Shown here piece by piece: positions 43,522 to 54,205 of a stretch of 64,000 bases of DNA; within the stretch, counting starts at the first letter, position 1, and every line of letters starts with the position of its first letter. This DNA comes from Locusta migratoria (taxonomy: Eukaryota > Arthropoda > Insecta > Orthoptera > Acrididae): NCBI GenBank assembly GCA_026315105.1, contig CM048750.1:265413151-265477150 (forward strand). Reading direction: 5' to 3'. The notes under the pieces were generated by a model. The model did no database searches. It was not told the DNA's origin and saw nothing but the letters and a program-made list of their open reading frames with translations. The position numbers and the translations under genes were made by a program.

Positions 43522-44724
43522 TGCTCAGAACTACCACCTCTGGCCGTAATAACGGCCTTCATATGCCTGGGCATTGAGTCAAACAGAGCTTGGATGGCGT
43601 GTACGGTTACAGATGCAGCTTCAACACGATACCACAGTTCATTAAGAGTAGTGACTGGCCTATCGTGCCTGGTTACCATTGACCAGACGTTTTCAGTTGG
43701 TGAGAGATTTGGAGAATGTGCTGGCCAGGACAGCAATCGAACATTTTCCGTATCTTGAAAGGCCCGTACAGGACCTGCAACATGTGGTCGTGCATTATCT
43801 TGCTGAAATGTAGTGTTTCGCAGGGATCGAATGAAGGGCGGAGCCACGGGTCGTACTACATCTGAAATGTAACGGCCACTGTTAAAAGTGCCGTCGATGT
43901 GACCAAGAGATGACCGACACGTGTGAGCAACGGCACCCCGTACCATTACGCTGGGTGATACGCCAGTGACGAATACACGGTTCCAATGTGCGTTCACCGC
44001 GATGTCGCCAAACACGGATGCGACCATCATGATGCTGAAGACAGATTCTTGATTCATCCGAAAAAATGACATTTGCCATTCGTGCACCCAGATTCGTCAT
44101 TGTGTACACCATCGCAGGCGCTTCTGTCTGTGTTGCAGCGTCAAGGGTAACCGCAGCCATGGTCTTCGAGCTGCAAGTCCATGGTGCTGCAAACATCGTC
44201 CAACTGTTCGTGCAGATGGCTGTTGTCTTGCAAACGTGCCCATCTGTTGATTCAGGGATCGAGACGATGCGGATAAGATGCCTGTCATCTCGACTGCTAG
44301 TGATGCGAGGCCGTTGGGATCCAGCACGGCGGTCCGTATTGCCCTCCTGAACCCACCGACTCTATATTCTGCTAATAGTCATTGGATGACGAGCAACGCG
44401 AGCAGAAATGTCGCGATACGATAAACCGCAATCGCGATACGCTACAATCCGACCTTTATCAAAGTCGGAAACGTGATGGTACACATTTCTCCTCCTTACA
44501 CGAGGCATCACAACAGCGTTTCACTAGGCAACGCCGGTCAACTGCTGTTTGTGTATGAGAAATCGGTTGGAAACTTTCCTCATGTCAGTACGTTGTAGGT
44601 GTCGGCACCGGCGCCAATCGTGTGTGAATACTCAGAAAAGCTAATCATTTGCATATCACAGCATCTACTTCCTGTCTGTAGCACGTCATCTTTGAGGTGT
44701 AGCATTTTAATGGCCAGGAAGGTA
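43522..44724 (-). mobile_element. Tc1-like transposon, one end lost
   Basis: The preserved end is at 44724: minus strand TACCTTCCTGGCCATT then aaaatgctacacc, matching the TIR of the 54977-56139 copy. At the other end the element stops after the transposase C-terminus, next to a SINE. Same family as 54977-56139. Confidence 0.82.
43525..44512 (-). pseudogene. Tc1-like transposase, frameshifted but nearly full length
   Basis: Starting at MPRVRRRNVYHHVSDFDKGR (44512) the minus strand gives a helix-turn-helix (IVAYRDCGLSYRDISARVAR), a linker, and NVIFSDESRICLQHHDGRIR (first catalytic Asp, about 44010-44070). Then come NTTFQQDNARPHVAG (second Asp, about 43775-43815), SWPAHSPNLSPTENVWSMV (catalytic Glu, about 43680-43735) and MPRHMKAVITARGG at the end. 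The DD34E-type spacing between Asp and Glu fits the Tc1 family, whose enzyme excises and inserts the element at TA. At least two frameshifts and a stop (ISRI*SRW) inactivate it. Confidence 0.87.
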
Positions 44725-44725
44725 T

Positions 44726-45240
44726 TCACAGTGTGAGCTGAGGGTAGCTGTTGTGCCTGTCAAGCAGAGCTACTGGCCGCTTATAGCGGTCTCGATCATC
44801 GTTGGGTGCGCCAAGGCATCGAATCAGTTCGCAGTGAAGACGTCTGGCTCTGGCATTGAGTATCCTGTCATTCTTCTTGAATCCCTCCATGACCATCGGC
44901 TCATCGAAAGCTTCGTGCAGGTCGACCGCGGGAAAATTGAATGGGACGTGGAAGATTCGCCGAAGGGCATTGTTCTGCATGGTCCATATTTTCAGAAGAT
45001 GCGTCTAAGCGGCAGTAGTCCACATTGGCGAAGCGTAATCCATGACAGGTCGGTCGAAGAGCCTGCATAAATTAAAGCCGCATTCTGTGGACATAACCGT
45101 TTTCCTAGTTTTGTTTCAGCAGTGGACACCGAGCACCGAGAAGATGAGTCTTCTTGGGGGACAACCTTGACGTGTTGGACTCCTATCCAAATGAAATTAC
45201 TGGCCATTGTCCCGTTTTTGGAACGCATATATTTTATTTA
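44726..45240 (-). mobile_element. Jockey-type LINE fragment (post-RT region)
   Basis: The minus strand, with one shift, reads ETKLGKRL, LFDRPVMDYASPMWTTAA, then LKIWTMQNNALRRIFHVP and LHEAFDEPMVMEGFKKNDRI. This is the region just after the RT core in Jockey-like elements. No RT catalytic motif or 3' tail is retained. It borders the Tc1-like element with no spacer. Confidence 0.75.
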
Positions 45241-46111
45241 ATTCTACATGAACAATGTAACTTTTAGCTTGGATTGTGTTACCCGAAGGATGAATTGACT
45301 TGTATAATGCCTGGAAATAAAATAATTTTTCTTTACTTAGGTTTAGGAAAGGACATAATATGTCTCTTTTCTGTACTTCCTCTTAGCTACACTGTTTGTT
45401 TGCTGGTTGCTGCTGTACAACAATAACTTGTTATTTAGTGGTTTGGGTATGTTCATGAGTGTATGGAAAACCATGTAAAATTCAATATTTATCAGATACC
45501 GTGAAGCAAATAGAATATCAATTTATTTTATGTGTTCCAATAATTGGACAATAGAATTATACATTATCAGTATTTTGTTGAAGTACCTTATTAGGGTATA
45601 AACGTCTTACATACAAAAATTAATGTATGCATTCTTGAAATCTGATTTGTTTATATTGTATGAGATTTTCGGTCATCCACATTTTATGATTCCAAGTGGA
45701 TTGACTTACTTTTGAAGAAATTCTAGCGGAACTGCATAAGGAGGAACTGAATAAATATGTAGTTAAGACTTTATACTAATGTTTATCGCTTTCAATGCAG
45801 ATGAAGGAGATAATGTCGAAAATGTCTCAAAAATTTGAAGCTTTGCAATTTTTGTTCTAGTGTACTGAAATTTGTTGAAACAACTTTTTCTGTCATTTGT
45901 CAACATAGGTATAACAATGTAAAAGAATGCTGCAAAAATGACTATAACAGTTTTGGCAGGTAATCGGTTACGCCAATGTCTAGTCATCGATGTCTAGTCT
46001 ATTGGTTTCCCGAAGAGTGAGGAATCGGTTGCAATGGCGGCTGACGCCGCTTAGTAAGTATCTTTTCGTCGCGTTGTAACCGACCCGCCACTTCGTTACC
46101 CAGTTCTCAAG
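45241..46111. other. Unassigned AT-rich stretch
   Basis: No structure or coding pattern visible. Confidence 0.3.
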
Positions 46112-47112
46112 GATATTTATTTACTTACTTATTTATTTGTTTATTTAGCCTAATCAAATTAGAACCATCAGGCTCTCTCTTACATCGGATCAGGGTTTTA
46201 TACATACAATACTTTCTACATCTGAGTTACCAATAAAATAAGAACGATTTTAATAAAATATTAATAATATAAATTAGACAGATTGAATACATATAAAAAG
46301 GATGTAAATATTGACTATTGACTTAACTCTAATAAGATTAACACTAGCAGTACTACTGAGACAACTTCTGCTGCCGCTGGTGTAATAATAAAAGTAACAA
46401 CATTGATATTAGCAGATACAAAGTGTACTTTTGAATATGTAGCAACTGATTAAGGTTTGTCAAATTCTGATAGAAGGAAGTTCGGAAAGCTGTACCTGGT
46501 AAGAGCAATGCCAATCGGCGATTGTAATAGGAAGCTTAGGGTAACAGAGAATGACGTAATTATTGATTTAGTAGATAATCCATTAACTGTAGTTTGAAGA
46601 AAGCAGTGTTATTCAGTTCTCTGATATCGTGAGGCAGATTGTTCCAGAGTCTGGTTCCTGCTACTGAAAAGGAGTTTGAGAAAATGGCTGAGTGATTGAC
46701 AGAGACAGAAAGGGTTTTGCTCTGATTGGAACGTATTGACATGCATGTTGCAGTCATCGATGCACTGCCTGTGGCTAGGGTCTCCTAGTATAGAGTGCCG
46801 TGGCGTCAGTGTAGATTGCTGCCGGGAGAGATCAAACGTGTATAGAGTGTAGAGCATAGGGCCCAGCACGGAGCCCTGTGGATGTCATGGATGCACTCTT
46901 CCCATATTGGATGTCGCTACTTCAACTCTGAAAACAAAGACGCGATGTCGGAGATAGCTCGCCAGGAGAACGATGTAGCTTCCTTCTATTCTGCGGTCGA
47001 ATAACTTGTAGAGCAACTGATGAATGATGTTCGCTGTCGCCCTTACATAGCCGCCTGTGGCGTCAGTGGCGCTTGATCGAGGCCAACGAGAAAGGCAGGC
47101 CGCGGCGCGCAC
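46112..47112 (-). mobile_element. LINE relic (Jockey/CR1-type) with internal deletion
   Basis: The minus strand gives LLYKLFDRRIEGSYIVLLAS (about 46935-46990) and, after a stop, GSVLGPMLYTLYTFDLS (about 46820-46870), the RT motif ahead of the catalytic Asp pair. The sequence then drops directly to the C-terminal SFSVAGTRLWNNLPHDIREL (about 46615-46680). The FADD-containing segment is therefore deleted. A TAAA-rich tail at 46112-46145 marks the 3' end. Confidence 0.75.
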
Positions 47113-47292
47113 GTCATATCACGCAAACAAGGTTGTCCTGAGCCGATGCGATCGCTAGCTGATTAGCCGGCCGCTGGGGCACAGCCCACTGCCTCGTAAC
47201 AGCCAGCCACTTAGCTAGCGATCGCGCCAGCTCAGGACTATCTGGATTACGTGACATGACGTGCGCACCTTGGCCTATCTTTCTCGTTGGCA
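47081..47292. repeat. Inverted repeat, about 78-bp arms
   Basis: ccaacgagaaaggcaggccg and gcgcgcacgtcat (47081-47115), with tgtcctgagc and gcgatcgctagct (47132-47158), are mirrored by agctagcgatcgcgccagctc, gacgtgcgcacc and tctttctcgttgg (47213-47290). The spacer is about 50 bp. The left arm overlaps the 5' side of the LINE relic. Confidence 0.85.
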
Positions 47293-47428
47293 TCCTTCTT
47301 CATTCAGTTCCATTTTTGCTATTGATTACATCGCGTGTCTGCCGCGCCCGCTTCAACCTTCCGATGGCTGAATTTCTCGGGGTGGCGTCAGAAGAAGCAT
47401 CTGTTAAGTGTGGGTAATTGTTGGACAG

Positions 47429-47604
47429 CCGCGGTGGAGTAGCCGAGCGGTGTAAAGTGGTTGCTCTCCGTCGGAGGTTCGAGTCCTTCCTGGGGCATGG
47501 GTGTGCGTGTTTGTCCTTAGTTTACCTTAGGTTAAGTAGTTTGTAAGCTACGGACTGATGACCACGCAGTTTGGTCCGATAGATATACAAACATTTTTTA
47601 TTTG
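47429..47604 (+). mobile_element. tRNA-derived SINE with 13-bp TSD
   Basis: Complete element: gccgcggtggagtagccgag head, B-box ggttcgagtcc (47477-47487), tail ggactgatgaccacgcagtt. TSD aattgttggacag / aattgtcggacag at 47416-47428 and 47605-47617 with one mismatch. Confidence 0.92.
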
Positions 47605-48544
47605 AATTGTCGGACAGACAGTGCGGACCGTTAAACAGCGTTGTGTAGAACATGATGGTTCCGCTACGCTACCATGAGAAATCCGCGGTAGAAGAACATG
47701 CTCTAGAAAAGACATCTGTCATTACAAGGAGAAGTAGTTTCTGTGATTGTGTTAAGAGGAAGTTATCAAATTATTAATCTGTGAGAACCTTCAGTACAGA
47801 TATGACCTGCCTCTGAGCGCAGCATAGGGCCCGGACATTTGAAGTTTGAAGGGAGCGCGGCAGTGTATGCTTGAGCACAGACGGAGTTAAAGCGAGCACC
47901 AATGACGTCACACAAGGCAACAAAATGAAATAAAGATACTGGAATATACAGGGTGTAAACGCCATAAGCCGCCAAAATTATACAGATGGTACATCTCGGT
48001 GTGCTTGACAAAAAAAGTCTAATTAAATATTGTTGTATCATGTACTTTATTTTTGTATTCGTAAAAATCAATACTTGTAGGATTGATAACAGGCATATTT
48101 CTGTTCACGTTGTCGACAGAATACACGAGACAGGCCTGTAACCGCGTCGCTTATCTGCGCTGCCAGCAAGCACCTGGGGGTGGGAGAGAGAGCGTGAGAA
48201 TGCATTACGCGACGAGAAATATCGGCACGGTGGCTAGGTGCTGCTGAAACAAGCAATTTAATCAGCCATTCGGTTGTCAAGAAGGTGTAATTCTTTTTTC
48301 ATAAACAATAAATTCAGTACAACCAGCCTATTCTCTTTTACAGTGCCATTATGAAGATCATGGCAGTAAAGAAAAGTTAATATCAAAGAAAATGTGTTTC
48401 CCTTAGAACAGAATCAACCAGTTACCTAGTAATTGTGCATTACTTCCAATCAACCATTCCCTCTTTTTACAACGTAACCGTTTCAAAAATTAAATTCAGT
48501 GTATTTTCCTTCTATGCAACAATAACGAAAATGGTACATAAATT

Positions 48545-49042
48545 ACTTTCCTCTTACACAGTACCATTCGATCCTACACATGCTTCTCATGACAACGAAC
48601 ACAGGTCCCTCGCACTCCTTCACACAAATGCGTATTTGCCTTATGGTATTGGCAGCATCGAAAATCCTCTGCGCAAGTTCGCGCACATTCTTAACTTGGT
48701 AAGCATAAACAATTTGCTTCAGTGACGCCAGAAATACAAATCCTGTGGATTTAAATCAGAGCTGCGTGTTGGTTATCGACGTTGACCCGAACGCCCGATA
48801 CATCGTCCTGGAAATCGTCTCTCCAAAAAACTGTGTTCTCTGTGTCCAATGTGGGGTGGAGTACCTTCGTGGAGCAACCACATGTTATAACGTATGCCTA
48901 ACGGAATGTCTTCTAACAACGTTGGTAGCAATGTTTCCTCTAGAAACGTTACGTAATAGTTACCAGTCAAACGTGTTGGTAAAACATAAGGCTCATTAAT
49001 GTAATTATCGCATAACGTTGCCCTTGCTTCGTACGATGCCAT
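48545..49042 (-). pseudogene. Mariner-group transposase, C-terminal half
   Basis: The minus strand reads NYINEPYVLPTRLTGNYYVT, TLLEDIPLGIRYNMWLLHEG then TPPHIGH (the second catalytic block, normally H-D-G, reads H-E-G). Next come FPGRCIGRSGQ and, after a frameshift, RSSDLNPQDLYFWRH then KQIVYAYQVKNVRELAQRIF. This is the same transposase family as 16751-17050. The substituted Asp and shifts make it inactive. It joins directly to the N-terminal half at 51905 once the insertion is removed (VNVWAGMFDC next to CDNYINEPYVL). Confidence 0.82.
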
Positions 49043-49105
49043 AATTGTTAAAGTAGATTCCGCGATTATATTTTGTACAAGGAATTGATGGTACGGAATT
49101 TTTGA

Positions 49106-51093
49106 ATTTGAAATGTTGTTGTTGTTATGGTCTTCAGTCCGGAGACTGGTTTGATGCAGCTCTCCACCCTACTCTATCCTGAGCAAGCCTTTTCATCTCC
49201 TCATAAGAACGACAACCCACATCCACTTGAATCTGCTTACTATACGCGTCTCTTGGTCTCCCTCTGCGATTTTTACCCCACACACTTCCCTCCAACGCTA
49301 AATTCACAATTCCTTGATGTCTAAGAATGTGTCCTACCAATCTATCCCTTCTTTTAGTCAAGGTATGCCAGAAATTTCTTTTCTCCCCAATTCGGTTCAG
49401 TACCTCCTCATTAGTTACGCGATCCACCCACCTAATCTTCAGCATTCTTCTGTAGCACCACATTTCAAAAGCCTCTATCCTCTTTCTGTCCACACTGCTT
49501 ATCGTCCATGTTTCACTCCCATACAAGGCAACACTCCATACAAATGCCTTCAGAAAGGACTTCCTTAGGCTTAAATCAATATTCGATGTTAACAAATTTC
49601 TCTTTTTCAAAAACGCCTTTCTACCCATTGCCATTCTGCATTTTATATCATCTGTACTGCGACCATCATTTGTTATTTTACTGCCCAAGTAACAAAACTC
49701 ATCTACCTCCTTTATTGTTTCGTTATCTAATCTAATTCCTTCAGCATCACCTGATTTTCTTACACTGCACTCCATTACCCTAGTTTTACTCTTGTTAATG
49801 TTCATCTTATATGCACCTTTCAGCACACTGTCCATTCCGTTCAATTGCTCTTCCAGGTCCTTTGCTGTATCTGACAGAATCACTATGTCGTCGGCAAAAC
49901 GCAATGTTTTTAATTCTTCACCCTGAACTTTAATTCCTTCTCCAAATTTCTCCTTGCTTTCCTTTATAGCTTGCTCAATGTACAAATTGAACAACATTGG
50001 GGAAAGGCTACAACCCTGTCTTACTCCCTTTCCAACCACTGCATCCCTTTCATGTCCTTCAACTCTGACAACCGCTGTCTGGTTTTTGTACAAGTTGTAA
50101 ATAACCTTACGCTCCCTATATTTTACTCCTGCTTGCTTCAGAACTTGAAAGAGTTTATTCCAATCAACATTGTCAAAAGCCTTCTCCAAATCTACAAAAG
50201 CTAGAAATGTAGGTTTGCCTTTTCTTAATCTATCTTCTAGGATAAGCCGTAAAGTGAGTATTGCCTCCCGTGTTCCTACATTTCTCCTGAACCCAAACTG
50301 ATCTTCCCCGAGGTCGGCTTCTACCAGCTTTTCCATCCTTCTGTATATAATTCGTGTTAATATTTTGCAACCATGACTTATCAAACTGATGGTTCTGTAG
50401 TTTTCACACCTGTCTGCACCCGCTTTCTTTGGAATGGGGATTATAACATTTTTCTTAAAGTCTGAGGGTACTTCACCTGTCTCATACATCTTACACACAA
50501 TGTGAAACAATTTTGTCATGGCTGGTTCTCCCAGAGACTTCAGTAGCTCTGACGGGATATCATCTACCCCAGGGGCCTTGTTTCGACTTAGGTCTTTCAG
50601 TGCTCTGTCAAATTCTTCTCTCAGTACAGTATCTCCTATTTCATCTTCATCTACATCCTCTTCCCTTCCTACAATAGTGTCTCGAAGTTCTTGTCCTTTG
50701 TAGAGTCCCTCTATATACTCTTTCCACCTTTCAGCTTTCCCTTCTTTGCTGAGAACTGGTTTTCCATCAGTGTCCTTGATATTCATAGAGCTGTTTTTCT
50801 TATCTCCAAATGTTTCTTTTATTTTTCTGTAGGCTGTATCTATTTTTCCCCTATTTATACATTCTTCTACATCCTTGCATTTGCCTTCTAGCCATTCCTG
50901 CTTAGCCATTTTGCACTTCCTGTCAATCTCATTTCTTAGTCGTCTGTACTCCATTTTGCCTGTTTCATTTACTGCATTTTTATACTTTCTCCTTTCATCG
51001 TTTAAATTTAGTATCTCCTGTGATATCCAAGGATTCTTTGTAGGTCTTGCCTTCCTACCTATTTTGTCCTCTGCTGCCTTCACTATTTGAAAT
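49106..51093 (-). mobile_element. RTE-type LINE, 5'-truncated, 9-bp TSD
   Basis: The body is 49115-51084. The 3' tail on the minus strand is ataacaacaacaaca. The direct repeat atttgaaat flanks it at 49106-49114 and 51085-51093. Immediately beyond the right TSD a 15-bp duplication (ttgaaataatttag twice, 51087-51116) is present. Same family as 8653-10391 but about 270 bp longer at the 5' side. Confidence 0.93.
49134..51083 (-). CDS. RTE-type LINE reverse transcriptase, intact 649-codon frame
   Basis: The frame is uninterrupted from the truncation point to the stop; the apparent first codon is GTG and is not a true start. Approximate motif positions are as follows. A linker rich in charged residues occupies 1-100, NKAPGVDDIPSELLK lies near 170, NYRTISL near 230 and DQFGFRR near 262. 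FVDLEKAFDNVDW (catalytic) is near 297, GVRQGCSLSPMLFNLYIEQ near 345 and RFADDIVIL (catalytic) near 390. The C-terminal WTISSVDRKRIEAFEMWCYR is near 530 and RDRLVGHILRHQ near 595. RTE proteins usually have an endonuclease before this region, absent here. It shares nearly every residue with the 8.7-kb copy. The lack of any stop suggests very recent insertion and a currently or recently active source element. Confidence 0.95.
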   Translation of the reverse strand: MKAAEDKIGRKARPTKNPWISQEILNLNDERRKYKNAVNETGKMEYRRLRNEIDRKCKMAKQEWLEGKCKDVEECINRGKIDTAYRKIKETFGDKKNSSMNIKDTDGKPVLSKEGKAERWKEYIEGLYKGQELRDTIVGREEDVDEDEIGDTVLREEFDRALKDLSRNKAPGVDDIPSELLKSLGEPAMTKLFHIVCKMYETGEVPSDFKKNVIIPIPKKAGADRCENYRTISLISHGCKILTRIIYRRMEKLVEADLGEDQFGFRRNVGTREAILTLRLILEDRLRKGKPTFLAFVDLEKAFDNVDWNKLFQVLKQAGVKYRERKVIYNLYKNQTAVVRVEGHERDAVVGKGVRQGCSLSPMLFNLYIEQAIKESKEKFGEGIKVQGEELKTLRFADDIVILSDTAKDLEEQLNGMDSVLKGAYKMNINKSKTRVMECSVRKSGDAEGIRLDNETIKEVDEFCYLGSKITNDGRSTDDIKCRMAMGRKAFLKKRNLLTSNIDLSLRKSFLKAFVWSVALYGSETWTISSVDRKRIEAFEMWCYRRMLKIRWVDRVTNEEVLNRIGEKRNFWHTLTKRRDRLVGHILRHQGIVNLALEGSVWGKNRRGRPRDAYSKQIQVDVGCRSYEEMKRLAQDRVGWRAASNQSPD

Positions 51094-51866
51094 AATTTAG
51101 TTGAAATAATTTAGTTAAAGTACAGCACAAAATGAACGTTAAGGCAAATAAACCGCGGGTTGCATATTACATTCGGGCACTATACAAGCAACAGCACATT
51201 ATAAGACTTACGGAAAGCATCTAGCTGGATCCTGCGCTTCGTATAGTAGAAGCTGGAAATAACTTTTACTTATTTAATATGTGAAAGTTCGAGATACTTT
51301 CCGTAGGAGATTAATGTTCAGACTGTTAAATTCGCTTTTCGTGACCGTGGGTGGAACATGAAGTTAGTGGTAATGATAGATTAATAATAATAAAAAAAAA
51401 ATGGCCGGACTTCGTGAAATTACAAAAGAAATGACTGCAGGTTCTAAAATCAAGCAAAGTATTGTATAAGGATGATTGAATGATTGAAATTTTGCAGACA
51501 ATGCGAAGCGATTGTAATGGCGTCTGAAAGTTAAACTATTATTGATGCGAAGGAGCTGAAAACATTAAGAAATTAAATATTTGACGTGGAGGAGTTTGAT
51601 TTAAATGAAAACCAAGGAGAGTGAATGCTTTTAAATTTAAATAATATATTTTCAGCAACAGCTTGCATTATTCTTACTTACATGAGTGGATACAGGTATG
51701 AAAGACGTCTACTCATGCCGAATACAGACAAGAGAGAGAGTAAACCTACTCTCACGGTTCCGTCTTCTCGCTTGTTCGGAAGTAAAAAATGACGAACGAA
51801 ATTAAATTAGTTGCATTTCGAGTAAGAGGGAACCGGAGGCGTTAAGCATCGCTGATCAAAGATAAA

Positions 51867-51899
<33 letters not shown>

Positions 51900-51904
51900 G
51901 TGTA
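51094..51904 (+). mobile_element. Unidentified inserted sequence ending in poly(A)
   Basis: This segment, together with 49043-49105, separates the two halves of the transposase and is not part of the RTE LINE. It ends on the plus strand in an A tract of about 30 (51869-51898), consistent with a retroposed transcript; no coding or pol III box was recognised. Confidence 0.45.
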
Positions 51905-52360
51905 TCGTTACAATCGAACATGCCCGCCCACACATTTACGGAAAATCGTCTCTGAAAATGTGTTATCACTACGTGGTGAGAATTGTGTACACTCAACGTA
52001 GCATGTTATGGAACTTAGTTATTGCGTTGCGAGTGAAACACACTTCATCTGTCACGAGTAATTTGTTGACAAAATCATGCTGTACACCATGCAACAAAAA
52101 CCACTCAGAGAATTTACGTCGTGGAAGGAAATCTTTCCTTCCAATGCTTGTACGCGTTGAATGTGCTAAGGTCGCAGACGCTCGTTTTTCAAAGGGCTAT
52201 GAACGACAGTGTGCGAAACACCCGCTTGACGCGCGATGCTTCTAGTACTCTGAGTAGGATCCTCCTGGATGTGGTCCAGAATTATTTCCTCAGCTTCCAA
52301 TGTATGGTCGGCGCATTGTGGGTCTCGGCCTTCTGCACAGGGCAGTAAAGAGCCAGTATC
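51905..52360 (-). pseudogene. Mariner-group transposase, middle/N-terminal part
   Basis: The minus strand gives ADHTLEAEEIILDHIQEDPT then QSTRSIARQAGVSHTVVH (second helix-turn-helix, about 52200-52290), KHWKERFPS, and LVTDEVCFTRNAITKFHN (first catalytic Asp, about 52010-52065). It ends with VITHFQRRFSVNVWAGMF (about 51905-51965). The order matches the linker and first catalytic block of the mariner-group transposase. Stops and shifts interrupt it. The first helix-turn-helix upstream was not recovered. Confidence 0.75.
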
Positions 52361-53296
52361 TAGCAGTCTAAGGAAATTAAATACGTTCTCGTAAGTTTTA
52401 TTCTGTCATGATGTAACAAAAACACCACACAACAGAAGATACGTTTCGCATTCAGACAAAAATTTAAATAGGTACAGGTAACTAATGTACTTGATTAAGA
52501 ATTACATGCATAATAATCCAGTACAAATAGAGCATTACAATGACACAAGCCTTTGGTGAACAGCAGCAAATGTCTCTTGTGCAGTATTCGTTGTGGGAAG
52601 CGTTTACAATAAATTCGTACAGCTGCCCTCGCAATACCTTTTGTCTCGCGATAAATTAAATGAATAACGCACAGTTTAGCAATAATAAATCTCCCTACCA
52701 CCCTAACAGTTAACAGAGTTGCAATAACGTGTGCACAGGTTACTCGACGCCTGTCGCTGCTCGGCGTATTACAATGACGCAACCACTCACGCCGTAGTTG
52801 CCTGTGTGTTTACGATTCACGCTCACGGTGTCAATACGCGCAGCGGGCAATAACAGGAACCGATTTCTTATCTACGAACACTGCCAACGTCCAAAAAACA
52901 TTATCCTGAGACGAACTGCTTTTTTCTCGGACAAACATTGGAAATACACAAACATGTTCCTAGACTTTTTTGTCAAGCACACTGAAATGTATCATCTGCA
53001 TAATTTTGGCGGCATACACCTTTTACACCATGTATAACACAAAGAAACGAATATAAATCTCTCTTAGTTACACAATTATATAACAAGAAAACAAAACCCA
53101 AATCAGACAACATCCACAAAGAAATAACACTAAAAAGAAAAACAACAATTTTAAAAAAAAACACTATATATATATACCTACCACATATTTTGGTAATATT
53201 TTGGATAAGATCCAATCAGCATTAAAAAGCACAAATCTCACCATCGCATATAAGGCCAAAGACAACTTAAAATGGACGATCAAATCTGGAAAAACG

Positions 53297-53402
53297 AAAC
53301 TCCTGATATACATGGTCTTCCATTTATCTTGACCACCCAAAATATCTCTGGAACAACAACAGCTATTGTAAAACAACATTCACCGGTATCAATGTAAGGC
53401 AG
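53297..53402. repeat. Left arm of an inverted repeat pair inside the Penelope-like relic
   Basis: gaccacccaaaatatctctg, aacaacaacagc, tgtaaaac and gtaaggcaggggctcat match the complement of 54097-54205. Confidence 0.9.
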
Positions 53403-53625
53403 GGGCTCATGAATGTAAATATTTTGAAACATTCTAAAACTAAAGAATATTTGGTTTTTTAACAGACACCTATGTGTTTTTAAATGAACAACCTATATTA
53501 TTTCATCAGCAATATATAGCACGACAAGTAACATAAACAATGGCATTGAATGCATCGCAATACGCCAATTAATCGCGAAATATTGCGAAGCGAAGTTAAC
53601 GCTTGAAATGCGCAAAACGCATTTC

Positions 53626-53825
53626 AGCCGGCCGCGGTGGCCGAGGAGACTGAGGCGCTTCAGTCACAGTCTGCACGGCCACTATGGTCGGGGGTTCGAA
53701 TCCCCCCTCGGGCATGGATATTTGTGCCGTCTTTAGAATAAGGTAGTTCATAAGTAGTTTGTAAGTTTAGGGACTGATGACCCCGTAGTTAAATCCCATA
53801 AGCTTAACAAACATTTCATTTTTCG
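53626..53825 (+). mobile_element. tRNA-derived SINE with 11-bp TSD
   Basis: ggccgcggtggccgaggaga head, B-box ggttcgaatcc (53692-53702), tail ctgatgaccccgtagttaaa. TSD aaacgcatttc at 53615-53625 and 53826-53836. Confidence 0.93.
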
Positions 53826-53839
53826 AAACGCATTTCGCG

Positions 53840-54048
53840 ACTGAAGGCTGTTGACACCGTACCTCACAAACGGCTTTTAATCAAATTGCGTGGTTATGGT
53901 ACATCGCCTCAAATTTGCGACTGGATAGGGGATTTCCAGTCAGAGAGGATACAGCTCGTAGTAATCTATGGTAAGGCATCAACTAAAACAGAGGTGATAT
54001 CGGGCGTTCCACTAGGTAGTATTATTTGTCCTCTGCTGTTCCTGAGAC
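53840..54048 (+). mobile_element. Family A LINE internal fragment
   Basis: The plus strand encodes VDTVPHKRLLIKLRGYGTSP, QICDWIGDFQSERIQLVV and VISGVPLGSIICPLLF, matching 33400-33620 in family A. Both the catalytic start and the 3' end are missing, so it is not a simple 5' truncation. Confidence 0.85.
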
Positions 54049-54096
54049 ACAGGTGAGAACCCGAAGCTGCTCAAATGAGCGCTATCCACGCGTTCT

Positions 54097-54205
54097 TGAG
54101 CCCCTGCCTTACATTGATAGCAGAGAAAGTCGTTTTACAATAGCGGTTGTTGTTCCAGAGATATTTTGGGTGGTCAGAATAAAGGGGATACCTTGTACAC
54201 CAGCC
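54097..54205. repeat. Right arm of the inverted repeat pair
   Basis: gagcccctgccttacattga, tgttgttccagagatatttt and gggtggtc are the complement of the left arm at 53297-53402. Confidence 0.9.

Larger units (their letters stand above)
47947..53034 (-). mobile_element. Mariner-group TIR transposon carrying nested insertions
   Basis: The left TIR (47947-48018) starts tacagggtgtaaac and the right TIR (52963-53034, complement) starts tacatggtgtaaaa. Both continue with gccgccaaaattat, cagatg, tacat and gtgtgcttgacaaaaaa. TA flanks both ends (47945-47946 and 53035-53036). The transposase is coded on the minus strand in two parts (52360-51905 and 49042-48545). Between them lies a later insertion of about 2.9 kb that ends in a poly(A) tract and contains an RTE LINE. 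Confidence 0.88.
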
